In this document: in pieces, positions 31,478 to 38,286 of the stretch
How the letters are laid out: every line of letters starts with the position of its first letter
Numbering within the stretch: the first letter of the stretch is position 1
Assembly (NCBI RefSeq): GCF_001273775.1
Contig: NZ_CP011801.1
Coordinates: 2,396,001-2,460,000 of the forward strand
From: Nitrospira moscoviensis
Lineage (GTDB): Bacteria > Nitrospirota > Nitrospiria > Nitrospirales > Nitrospiraceae
Length of the DNA: 64,000 nucleotides
Direction: 5' to 3'
Program-made: the position numbers and the translations under genes
Notes under the pieces: generated by a model
What the model saw: only the letters and a program-made list of their open reading frames with translations
Databases searched by the model: none
Told to the model about the DNA's origin: nothing

Positions 31478-33709
31478 TCAGCTCCGCCGGCGGCCGGCCG
31501 CCTCCGCCTCGTCGCGCGCCGGCTCCGCCTGGAGCCACCGGCGCAGGCCCGCCGCGCCCAGCAGGATGATCCCGGCGAGCACGGCCAGCATGGCGATGCT
31601 GCCGGCACCCGGATGCCGGATGGTCTCATTGATCTGATCGACGAACAGCGCGAGGCTCAGCAGCCCGGGAAGCTCTCCGATCACGGTGCCGACGAGAAAA
31701 TCCTTCGTGGTGATGTGCGATGCGCCCGCCACGGCGTTGATGATCGAAAAGGGGGCCACCGGAATGACGCGGAGCGTGATCACGGCCAGGAGCCCTTTCG
31801 ACTTCAGCAGGCGGTTGATCCGCTCCAACCGGACGCCCGCGAGGCGGTCCACGAGACCCCGGCCGACCACGCGCCCGAGGCCGAACGTGAGCAGCGCGCT
31901 CGCCGTCATGCCGAGCAAAGCATACAGGAAGCCCCACCAGGGTCCGAAGGCGAGAATCGTCACGGCGATCAGCAAGAGGACGGGCACGACGAGGACACCG
32001 CCGACGAGAAACGCCGCGAGGGTGACGAACGGGGCCGCGGGCCCTCGGGCCCACCCGTGCAGCTGGTCCGCCAGTTGCGCCGCGTCGATCTGCTCGCGGA
32101 CCGGCGTCCACTGCCAGAACGCGGCCAGCAGCACCAGCGCCAGCAGGCCGAGGCTGCCCATGACCAGCTGCCGGCGCGCCGGCGGGCGGTGCTCCGTCGG
32201 AATGAGCTGGGCGTCGTAGGGGCGGCTCGGATCGATCAGCTCGGCATCGGGCACCACGTCGTCCACGTCGGCCGACACGCGCCCGTCGAAGATCTCCAGC
32301 GACCGGCCGCCGCTCCGCAATCGCTCGATCGCGCCGATCAGCGAGTCGGCCCGCGCGCAGCAGGCGTCCACCGCCTCCGGGCTCACCCCCAGGTGCTCGG
32401 CAAGGAGCCGGGAGCGGAACCCGGCGATGCCCCGCCGCAGCTCGGGATCACCGCCCGCCTCGACGGCCAAGTCGCATTCCGTATCGAACCCCATCGAGCG
32501 GTTGCTCAGGTTCGCCGATCCCACCCGCGCGAGCTCGTCGTCGACGATGCAGACCTTGCTGTGCATGCTGATGCACTGTCCCGCGAGGTCGGGAATCCGG
32601 GGGTAGTAGAGCCGCAGGCGGTGAAAACGGTCGAGCGCGCGCAGCCGTTTCAACACGCGGCCGCGGAGCACGTCCATCGTGTGCTGCTCCAACCAGCCGT
32701 CGCTGTTCGGGTGGAGAATCATCACGATCTCCGGCCCGTTCGGATCTTGCAGGCGGTCCGCAAGAGCGTCGGCCACTGTCTGCGAGGTGAGATATTGCGT
32801 TTCGATGTACACCTGGCGCCGCGCGGCGGCGAGCGACTCGGCATACAGCGCTTCGATTTCCTGCACACCCGGTTGGCCGTCGTAGTCGGGCATGGTCCGC
32901 GCGATCGCGACCGGCGCGCCGCGGAGATCGGGTTGGACGAACCGGGGCCAGGGGTCCTCGACGGGCCGGGGTACGGGCGGCGCGATCGCCCGGCCCGTCG
33001 CGCGGAGCCAGCGGGCCCGCACCAGTTCGCCGACGGCGGAGGCCGCCGCCCCATCGACCATCATCTGCACGTCATGAAAAGGCCGGCACGGCGCGCCGTC
33101 GGCGAACAGCCGCCGGTCGGGGTGGCGCGGGCGGTGCGCGGGCGAGTCCCAGCGGCATTGCGCGAAATCCAAGCCGCCGACGAAGGCCAGGCCGCCGTCG
33201 ATCACCACGGCTTTCTGATGGTGCGAGGCGCCGAGCGGATGCGCGGCGTCTTTCAGGAAATGCAGCCGCCGGTGCGCCGCCAGCTTGGCCGGCAGCCACC
33301 ACTCGCGCTCCTTCCAATAGATCATATGGAAATCCCAGGTGAGCACGTAGATGCGCAGCGTGCGCCGCCGGATCAGCAGGCTGTGGAGGAACTCGCCGAG
33401 TCGCTCGGGCCACCCGTCCGGTTCGCGGTCGACCAGCAGCCGGACGCGGCTGTCGAAGTCCCACCCCACGATGACGATCACCTCGCGGGCTTGCTTCGCC
33501 GCCTCGCGGAAGGCGCGGAAATAGGCGTCGCCGTCGACGAGGAACGCGGCCCGCTCGGCTCGTTCGACGCGCCAGCAATTGTGCCCGGGCCGGAAGATCG
33601 AGGCTCGGCGAGCGGCCTCGGCCGGCCAGCCGGCCACGGCCGCGCCCGGCTTCGCCGGCCCGGTCGATACACGGTTTCCTCCCGACTCCCGATGCCCGCC
33701 GTTCGCCAT
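31478..33709 (-). CDS. Phospholipase D-type protein fused to a DedA/VTT membrane domain
   Basis: A 743-residue protein. Two HKD motifs (HHQKAVVID at about 170, MHSKVCIVDDELARVGSAN at about 395) make the catalytic site of a cardiolipin-synthase-like enzyme. From about 545 to 720 there is a membrane domain of the DedA/VTT type (GFLYALLGMTASALLTFGLG and RVIPVAPFSIINAVAGAS are typical). DedA-type domains act as phospholipid scramblases, so synthesis and lipid movement are combined. The start at 33709 is supported by a sigma-54-like promoter whose start point would be near 33746; an upstream in-frame extension would cross that site. Confidence 0.9.
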   Translation of the reverse strand: MANGGHRESGGNRVSTGPAKPGAAVAGWPAEAARRASIFRPGHNCWRVERAERAAFLVDGDAYFRAFREAAKQAREVIVIVGWDFDSRVRLLVDREPDGWPERLGEFLHSLLIRRRTLRIYVLTWDFHMIYWKEREWWLPAKLAAHRRLHFLKDAAHPLGASHHQKAVVIDGGLAFVGGLDFAQCRWDSPAHRPRHPDRRLFADGAPCRPFHDVQMMVDGAAASAVGELVRARWLRATGRAIAPPVPRPVEDPWPRFVQPDLRGAPVAIARTMPDYDGQPGVQEIEALYAESLAAARRQVYIETQYLTSQTVADALADRLQDPNGPEIVMILHPNSDGWLEQHTMDVLRGRVLKRLRALDRFHRLRLYYPRIPDLAGQCISMHSKVCIVDDELARVGSANLSNRSMGFDTECDLAVEAGGDPELRRGIAGFRSRLLAEHLGVSPEAVDACCARADSLIGAIERLRSGGRSLEIFDGRVSADVDDVVPDAELIDPSRPYDAQLIPTEHRPPARRQLVMGSLGLLALVLLAAFWQWTPVREQIDAAQLADQLHGWARGPAAPFVTLAAFLVGGVLVVPVLLLIAVTILAFGPWWGFLYALLGMTASALLTFGLGRVVGRGLVDRLAGVRLERINRLLKSKGLLAVITLRVIPVAPFSIINAVAGASHITTKDFLVGTVIGELPGLLSLALFVDQINETIRHPGAGSIAMLAVLAGIILLGAAGLRRWLQAEPARDEAEAAGRRRS

Positions 33710-33756
33710 CCGCCGGCTCCCGTCGCCTCGCGTCTCGGTCGTTCCGGGGAAAGGAT

Positions 33757-33771
33757 GCAAACGAAGTGCCT
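33757..33771 (-). promoter_or_regulatory. Sigma-54 promoter for the PLD-DedA operon
   Basis: On the minus strand AGGCACTTCGTTTGCAT differs from consensus at one conserved base. Site 'e' is 102-121 bp upstream. Confidence 0.72.
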
Positions 33772-33864
33772 TTTGCAGTGTCTGGACCGGTGACGAGGTG
33801 CAGGCTGACCAGGCGGGACCAGCGGCCTGCACGCCCGTAGCCTGTCGGCCCTCCGTGGCCGACT

Positions 33865-33896
33865 GGATGAACTGTCCGCGGCAAGACATCCTGTCC
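33865..33896. promoter_or_regulatory. Paired-palindrome activator site 'e' between divergent promoters
   Basis: GGATGAACTGTCC and AGACATCCTGTCC have centres 19 bp apart. They lie midway between promoters at 33757 (left) and 33984 (right), about 95-102 bp from each. The 363-base gap between the two genes is fully accounted for by this arrangement. Confidence 0.65.
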
Positions 33897-33983
33897 GGCG
33901 CCCGAGACCCGCGCGGCACCCGGGACGCCGATCATCGACCATTGAACATTGATAATTGAACCATTCCCTCTCTTCCGCCGTAT

Positions 33984-33999
33984 CGGTCCGCGTTTTGCA
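33984..33999 (+). promoter_or_regulatory. Sigma-54 promoter for the hemerythrin gene
   Basis: CGGTCCGCGTTTTGCA has GG-N10-GC and a full TTTTGCA half. Start near 34010. Confidence 0.6.
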
Positions 34000-34072
34000 A
34001 AATTCTTCCTTCAACAACAACGTGCGCCGTCGCGAGATCGGTCGAACCGCCGCCGCTTCAGGGAGGAAGGTC

Positions 34073-34678
34073 ATGGGCAGACAGCCGCCGAAGCGATCGT
34101 CATCGGCGAAGCATGCCCCGAAACCGGTCGATGCCGTGCAGATGTTGAAAGCCGACCACAAACAGGTGCAGGACATGTTCGAGCAGTGGCGGAGCGCGCC
34201 CGGGAGCGAGCAAGGGCGTCTGGCCAAACAGCTGTTCGCGGAGTTGGAGATCCATACGAAACTGGAAGAGGAATTGTTTTACCCGGCGCTGCGCAGCACG
34301 CTGGCCGGCGCGGACTACGACGTGGAAGGCGGCGACGGCCTCGATGTCGTGGACACGGACGAGGACGCCGGCTTTGGAGACGCATCGCTGAACGGCATGG
34401 AGGCGGAAGAAGAAGAGGAGACGGACGAGGCCCTGATCACCGTGGCCTACGAAGAACATCAAGCGATGAAGGAGCTCATCGAGCAGCTGCGCACGCTCGA
34501 TCCCAAAGGCGCCGACTTTCGCGATGTCTTGTCGGAATTGGAAGAGGCCGTGCTCGCGCACGTGGCGGAAGAAGAGGATGTCCTCTTGCCGATGGCGAGC
34601 GCGGAACTCGACATCCGCGCGCTCGGCGCCAGGATGCAGCGGCGGCGGGAGGAGCTCTCATCGCCGCGCGCGGCGTAA
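34073..34678 (+). CDS. Hemerythrin-like (HHE) protein with acidic insertion
   Basis: A 201-residue cytoplasmic protein, start at 34073 after GGGAGGAAGG. The di-iron ligands are laid out as LKADHKQV, ELEIHTKLEEELFYP, YEEHQAMKEL and LAHVAEEEDVLLP. A Glu/Asp-rich stretch (about 85-120) is inserted between the two helical halves. HHE proteins bind O2 or NO or buffer iron. The basic N-terminus (MGRQPPKRSSSAKHAPK) may bind nucleic acid. It is divergent to the PLD-DedA gene and shares its activator site. Confidence 0.88.
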   Translation: MGRQPPKRSSSAKHAPKPVDAVQMLKADHKQVQDMFEQWRSAPGSEQGRLAKQLFAELEIHTKLEEELFYPALRSTLAGADYDVEGGDGLDVVDTDEDAGFGDASLNGMEAEEEEETDEALITVAYEEHQAMKELIEQLRTLDPKGADFRDVLSELEEAVLAHVAEEEDVLLPMASAELDIRALGARMQRRREELSSPRAA

Positions 34679-34682
34679 CCCA

Positions 34683-34771
34683 AGCTCGAGGTTCTCACGT
34701 TCGAGGTTCGAAGTTCACAATTCGGGGTTGAAGATCTGGCCTCTCACTTCGAACCTCGAACTGCTCCTGAG
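34683..34771. repeat. Family F inverted repeat (GTTCGAGGTTCGA words)
   Basis: TCGAGGTTCTCACGTTCGAG words face CACTTCGAACCTCGAACTG words directly after the hemerythrin gene. A second copy is at 38117. The 368-base gap 34679-35046 otherwise holds a hairpin and a family E repeat. Confidence 0.65.
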
Positions 34772-34921
34772 GAGGAACGTTGTCTCCCAGCGCGACAGGA
34801 CCCGCGCCAGGATAGGAACCCGGACGTGCCCCCGTCCGGCCTTCCGTCATAGAGTGAGATGAGAGTCGCCCACTCTCGTTTTCTGTGGCCATCCTCGCGG
34901 GAATCCGGAGTTGGAAGACAA

Positions 34922-34952
34922 CCGAGGCAGAGGAGAGGAATCTCCTCTGCCT
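34922..34952. other. Strong perfect hairpin
   Basis: GAGGCAGAGGAGA, loop GGAA, TCTCCTCTGCCTC: a 13-bp stem closed by a GNRA tetraloop. There is no T-tract, so an RNA-level role such as mRNA stability is more likely than termination. Confidence 0.55.
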
Positions 34953-34971
34953 CCACCTACAACTCGGGGTA

Positions 34972-35040
34972 ACGGGGTATGGGATAACGGGGTAACCGAA
35001 CCCTTACCCCTTTTACCCCGTTACCCCCCTATCCCCTTCT
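34972..35040. repeat. Family E inverted repeat (GGGGTAAC words)
   Basis: GGGGTAACGGGGTATGGG words face TTACCCCGTTACCCCCC words just before the next gene. A second copy is at 48022. Confidence 0.7.
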
Positions 35041-35046
35041 TATACG

Positions 35047-35295
35047 ATGATTGGATGGATCATCTTCGGACTCTTCGTCGGCTTGGCCGCGAAGCTCCTC
35101 GTCCCCGGACGCGATCCGGGCGGCGTCATCGTCACGATTCTGATCGGCATCGTCGGCGGACTTGTGGGCGGCTTCATCGGGCGCAGCCTCGGCTGGTACC
35201 AGGAGGGCGATCCGGTCGGATTCGTCATGGCGGTGCTGGGGGCCGTCATTCTGCTGGTCGGCTATCGTACGCTGCTCCGCCCGTCCACCGTGTAA
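35047..35295 (+). CDS. GlsB/YeaQ/YmgE-family membrane protein
   Basis: An 82-residue Gly-rich membrane protein with three segments (MIGWIIFGLFVGLAAKLLVPG, then GIVGGLVGGFIGRSLGWY, then a last one). This is the transglycosylase-associated family common in stress responses. No clear ribosome site: the ATG directly follows a family E repeat. Confidence 0.85.
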   Translation: MIGWIIFGLFVGLAAKLLVPGRDPGGVIVTILIGIVGGLVGGFIGRSLGWYQEGDPVGFVMAVLGAVILLVGYRTLLRPSTV

Positions 35296-35317
35296 ACCGC
35301 CGCGCCCGCTCCCTGGC

Positions 35318-35974
35318 ATGGCACCCATTGAATCTGCTCGACCGTTCCATGAATTGACGATTTCCGCGGGCCCCGGCGGCGTGGAGGTCCGGCACTACGA
35401 CGCGCCCGGTGCCGAGTGCGGCATCGTGTGGGTGGGCGGCATCGGCGGATTTTGGGACGATCCGGCGGGCGATCTCTATCCGCATCTCTGCGACGCCCTG
35501 CGCCGCGAAGGCATCGGCTCATTGCGGATCAATGTCCGCCATCCGACCGACCTCGACGCCTGCGTGGCCGATACATTGGCCGGCATCGCGTTTCTTCGCG
35601 ACCGCGGCATCACGCGCCTGGCGCTCGTCGGTCACGCATTCGCGGGCGCCGTGGCGATCCGGGCGGCGGTGTACTCCACCGTGCCGGAGACCGTCGTCGC
35701 GCTGGCGGCGCAAAGCCAAGGCGCCGAGCTCGTCAGCCGACTGCCGATCCATTGCTCGCTCTTCCTGCTGCACGGCACGGCCGACGAAGTCGTGCACGTC
35801 TCGAACTCCGAATACCTCGCAGCCCTGGCGCATCCGCCGAAGCGATTGCTGTTGCTGGAGGGCGCCCGGCACCGGCTCGACGAGGCCGCGCTCACGGTCC
35901 ATCGTGAAGTCGGCGCCTGGCTGCGCGACCGCCTGCACCCGTCGCAGCGGCTCGTCCTCCCGCAGGCCGGCTGA
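35318..35974 (+). CDS. Alpha/beta hydrolase-fold protein with Ala in place of the nucleophile Ser
   Basis: A 218-residue protein of the dienelactone-hydrolase type. The nucleophile elbow, normally GHSFGG, reads GHAFAG (about 109-114), encoded by GGT CAC GCA TTC GCG GGC. The Asp (HGTADEVVHV) and His (GARHRLDE) of the triad remain. So it cannot use the usual serine mechanism. It may be a binding protein or regulator. It lies 22 bases after the GlsB-type gene. Confidence 0.82.
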   Translation: MAPIESARPFHELTISAGPGGVEVRHYDAPGAECGIVWVGGIGGFWDDPAGDLYPHLCDALRREGIGSLRINVRHPTDLDACVADTLAGIAFLRDRGITRLALVGHAFAGAVAIRAAVYSTVPETVVALAAQSQGAELVSRLPIHCSLFLLHGTADEVVHVSNSEYLAALAHPPKRLLLLEGARHRLDEAALTVHREVGAWLRDRLHPSQRLVLPQAG

Positions 35975-35977
35975 CGT

Positions 35978-36010
35978 TGACGAGTTGTCCGCCGAAAAGA
36001 CAAGTCTTCC
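35978..36010. promoter_or_regulatory. Paired-palindrome activator site 'f'
   Basis: TGACGAGTTGTCC and AGACAAGTCTTCC have centres 20 bp apart. They start four bases after the hydrolase stop codon. Confidence 0.58.
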
Positions 36011-36095
36011 CGCGGTGGGGACGGTCCACCATGCCGCCCTCGCACGACACCGGCCTCTGAAGGGCCGGCGGGCCGATTCGCGGCGCCGGCCCGAC

Positions 36096-36111
36096 TGGCC
36101 TTGCATTTGCA
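36096..36111 (+). promoter_or_regulatory. Sigma-54 promoter for the DksA-like gene
   Basis: TGGCCTTGCATTTGCA has GG-N10-GC with TGGC and TTTGCA halves. Site 'f' is 93-113 bp upstream; start near 36122. Confidence 0.68.
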
Positions 36112-36162
36112 AAACGAACCTCCACCATTATCCACCACCTTCAACCGCACGCGAGGAGCCTT

Positions 36163-36609
36163 ATGCCCGACGATATCGTGAAGGACACACGGCCCGACAC
36201 ACTCCGTCATCTGCTGCTCGAACGCCGGCACCAGCTCCAGAAGCAAATCGATCAGTTGCTGGCGCAGCATCGCGACATCCACAGCCACTTCCGCGAGAAT
36301 TCGGTCCTCGACACCGAAGACATGTCGATGCGCGACAGCACCGGCGCGCAGCAGATCGCCCTGCTCGAAGCCCGCACCCGGCAGCGCAACCAGCTCGACG
36401 AAGCGCTGCGGCGTCTCGACGAAGGCACCTACGGCATGTGCGAGGACTGCGACCAGCCGATCGCGCCGGCGCGGCTTCGGGCCATGCCGTTCGCCCGCCG
36501 CTGCATCAAGTGCCAGGAACAGGCCGAACTGTTCGAGCAGGTGATTCAACGCGAAGACCGTGAAGAAGTCGCGCCGCGGGGCGGGTCGCTCAGCGAAACA
36601 ATGCTGTGA
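36163..36609 (+). CDS. DksA/TraR-family zinc-finger protein
   Basis: A 148-residue protein. An N-terminal coiled coil (about 15-75) is followed by a C4 zinc finger (CEDCDQPI, then RCIKCQEQAE). DksA-type proteins bind RNA polymerase through the secondary channel and change transcription in stress or starvation. The tip residues of the coil do not show the DxxDxA motif, so it is probably a DksA-like paralogue. It has its own sigma-54-like promoter. Confidence 0.87.
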   Translation: MPDDIVKDTRPDTLRHLLLERRHQLQKQIDQLLAQHRDIHSHFRENSVLDTEDMSMRDSTGAQQIALLEARTRQRNQLDEALRRLDEGTYGMCEDCDQPIAPARLRAMPFARRCIKCQEQAELFEQVIQREDREEVAPRGGSLSETML

Positions 36610-36617
36610 AGGCGCTC

Positions 36618-36692
36618 GGAAGCTTTGAGCGGGAGAGCGTTGAGGGCAGGGCCTTTCCTCAATGCTCAACGCTTTCTTACTCAAGGCTCTCT
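36618..36692. repeat. Family B inverted repeat
   Basis: GCTTTGAGCGGGAGAGCGTT words face CAATGCTCAACGCTTTC words. It lies between the DksA-like gene and the membrane protein, and extends the latter's open frame upstream without being likely coding. Confidence 0.7.
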
Positions 36693-36704
36693 TTATGGAC
36701 GGCC

Positions 36705-37178
36705 ATGCACGTGTCTGAAGTCTTACTCTGGGGCCTGCTCGCGACCGGTCTGCTCACGACGCTGCTGCGCGCCGGCCACGCGCTCCATCTCACGCGGATG
36801 GACACGACGCTCTTGTTGGGCACGATGGTCACGCCCAACCGGGACCACGCCAAGGTCATCGGATTCGCCATCCACTTTTTCAACGGCTGGTGGATCGCCC
36901 TGATCTATGCGGCCTTCTTCCACGGCTTCGGCTGGACCACCTGGTGGCTGGGCGCGCTGATGGGCGCCGCCCATACCGCCTTCATCCTCGTCGCCGTCCT
37001 CCCGTTGCTGCCCGGCGTCCACCCGCGCATGGCGTCGGACTGCACCGGACCCGAACCCACGCGCCTGTTGGAACCGCCCGGCTTTCTCGCGCTGAACTAC
37101 GGCTACCGCACGCCCCTCGCGGTGCTCATCGCGCACATCGCCTACGGCGCCGTCCTCGGCGGGTTCTATGAGGTCTGA
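36705..37178 (+). CDS. Membrane protein of unknown function, with 3' end duplicated
   Basis: A 157-residue protein from the ATG at 36705 with four membrane segments. Several Gly and His residues lie in the loops (HFFNGWW, GAAHTAFILV). I recognise no family. Its last 49 coding bases before the final two codons (37121-37169) recur exactly at 38058-38106, beyond the nucleotidyltransferase module. There they would end the protein as FYRL instead of FYEV. The module was therefore probably inserted at this gene's end. Confidence 0.75.
   Translation: MHVSEVLLWGLLATGLLTTLLRAGHALHLTRMDTTLLLGTMVTPNRDHAKVIGFAIHFFNGWWIALIYAAFFHGFGWTTWWLGALMGAAHTAFILVAVLPLLPGVHPRMASDCTGPEPTRLLEPPGFLALNYGYRTPLAVLIAHIAYGAVLGGFYEV
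37121..37169 (+). repeat. 49-bp direct repeat flanking a two-gene module (second copy 38058-38106)
   Basis: The stretch from GGTGCTCATCGCGCACATCG to GGCGGGTTCTAT is identical in both copies. The copies are 937 bp apart and enclose only the nucleotidyltransferase pair. The pattern resembles an att-site or a recombination duplication at the 3' end of a gene. Confidence 0.85.
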
Positions 37179-37216
37179 ATGAGTGGTGAGGAGCGCGGCG
37201 CAGCACGACGACACTC

Positions 37217-37786
37217 TCATGGGGCCTGTTTCAGGCGTTGCTGGATCGCGGTCCAGATGTCTTGCAGCCCTAACCGCTCGGCCCACTCCGAGATGTAGAC
37301 TGAATCGATCTCGTATCCGCTGATCTTCAGCATACCGGTGATATCGCGGAGATGTTTGTCCGATCCTCCTTCCCGATAGTATTCCATCTTCTTGATGATG
37401 ACGTCTTCGGGCGAGGCGAAGAACGCGGTATAGGAGTCGGTCGGACGGAGTGAACGGGCGCGCGCAAATCGGCTGCGATCGAACGGCGTGTCCTTGCGGA
37501 CCATCACGTCGACTTTCAGTCCGGACTGGGGGTGAATGACGTTGAACTGCGTCTGGTGACGGATCGCATCTCGGATGGCGTCTTCACTCACATAATAGGC
37601 ATCGGGTGGAAACGCGGCCAATAATCCTGCGACGTGCTCGAGCCGCACCCCCGCCACCAGATCGATGTCGTTGGTCAATCTCGGCTCGCCATAGCTCATC
37701 GACGCAACCGATCCCGTCACGAAGTAGGGAATCGCGAGCCGATCGAAGACGCCGACGACCTGTTCCAACAGTTCATACAGCTCCAT
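37217..37786 (-). CDS. Nucleotidyltransferase-fold protein (AbiEii/DUF6036-like)
   Basis: A 189-residue protein. TGSVASMSYGEPRLTNDIDLV (about 24-44, split here) contains the GS and DxD of the nucleotidyltransferase fold, and VDVMVRKDTPFD gives the third acidic residue. Proteins of this type are toxins of type IV/MNT-like systems or housekeeping nucleotidyltransferases. It overlaps by 14 bases with a small upstream gene, which is typical of toxin-antitoxin pairs, and the pair sits between direct repeats. Confidence 0.82.
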   Translation of the reverse strand: MELYELLEQVVGVFDRLAIPYFVTGSVASMSYGEPRLTNDIDLVAGVRLEHVAGLLAAFPPDAYYVSEDAIRDAIRHQTQFNVIHPQSGLKVDVMVRKDTPFDRSRFARARSLRPTDSYTAFFASPEDVIIKKMEYYREGGSDKHLRDITGMLKISGYEIDSVYISEWAERLGLQDIWTAIQQRLKQAP

Positions 37787-37988
37787 GCGACAGCCTCCGG
37801 GCCACTTCCCGATCCAACCGCTCAGAATCCCAGTCCGGATGCCGAGCCTCCAGTTGGCCGCGCAGGATGACCCGTGCGGATCGCCATAAGCCGAAGCCGA
37901 TGGCCAAGCGCTCCGCCGGCGTTTTGCGCCTCAGCACATCGGCCATAACATCGTCAATCACTTCGATACGGTGCACATCGATCGCCAT
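37773..37988 (-). CDS. Small partner protein of the nucleotidyltransferase
   Basis: A 71-residue protein (KTPAERLAIGFGLWRSARVI, then HPDWDSERLDREVARRL). This pattern is that of small proteins encoded next to nucleotidyltransferases in many genomes. It is probably a helical partner or antitoxin. The start at 37988 is chosen to leave out an upstream extension rich in rare residues. Confidence 0.7.
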   Translation of the reverse strand: MAIDVHRIEVIDDVMADVLRRKTPAERLAIGFGLWRSARVILRGQLEARHPDWDSERLDREVARRLSHGAV

Positions 37989-38116
37989 AGCGCGAGAGAA
38001 TAGCCGGTCCCAGAAGCGGAGACAAGAGAAGAGAACGGCCGGCAGCGCGCTCCCCAGGGTGCTCATCGCGCACATCGCCTACGGCGCCGTCCTCGGCGGG
38101 TTCTATCGGCTCTAAG

Positions 38117-38152
38117 AAAGGTTCGAGGTTCGAGGTTGCGGGTTCGAGATTG
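38117..38152. repeat. Family F repeat, single arm
   Basis: GGTTCGAGGTTCGAGGTTGC and a further GGTTCGAGA word lie directly after the second copy of the 49-bp repeat. The inverted arm is not seen. Confidence 0.5.
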
Positions 38153-38178
38153 GCGTTGTCGCATCTCGGATGAACCGA

Positions 38179-38286
38179 CAGGGATGCTCGAAAAGCCCGC
38201 TACGAGCCCGAGAACGCAGCCTGGTGAAAGGCGCGTCTCGGCGCGCCGGGGTGGGCGGGTGGAATGGGTGGCTTTTCAGCATCCTG
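38179..38286. mobile_element. MITE-like element (copy 3), 108 bp
   Basis: Ends CAGGGATGCTCGAAAAGCC and GGCTTTTCAGCATCCTG are imperfect inverted repeats. The interior (GAACGCAGCCTGGTGAAAGG, GGCGCGCCGGGGTGGGCGG) matches the copy at 56757. The stop codon of the GH15 gene lies in its right end. Confidence 0.65.

Noticed and set aside
34773..34805. Possible further paired palindrome (AGGAACGTTGTCT and CGACAGGACCCGC, 20 bp apart)
   Set aside because: Half-sites are poor, and no GG-N10-GC core is found at the expected distance on either strand. TGGCCATCCTCGCGG at 34886 has the wrong spacing.
37606..38115. 169-codon plus-strand frame across the nucleotidyltransferase module
   Set aside because: It is antisense to two well-supported genes. 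Only its last 18 residues are meaningful, as the second copy of the membrane-protein end.
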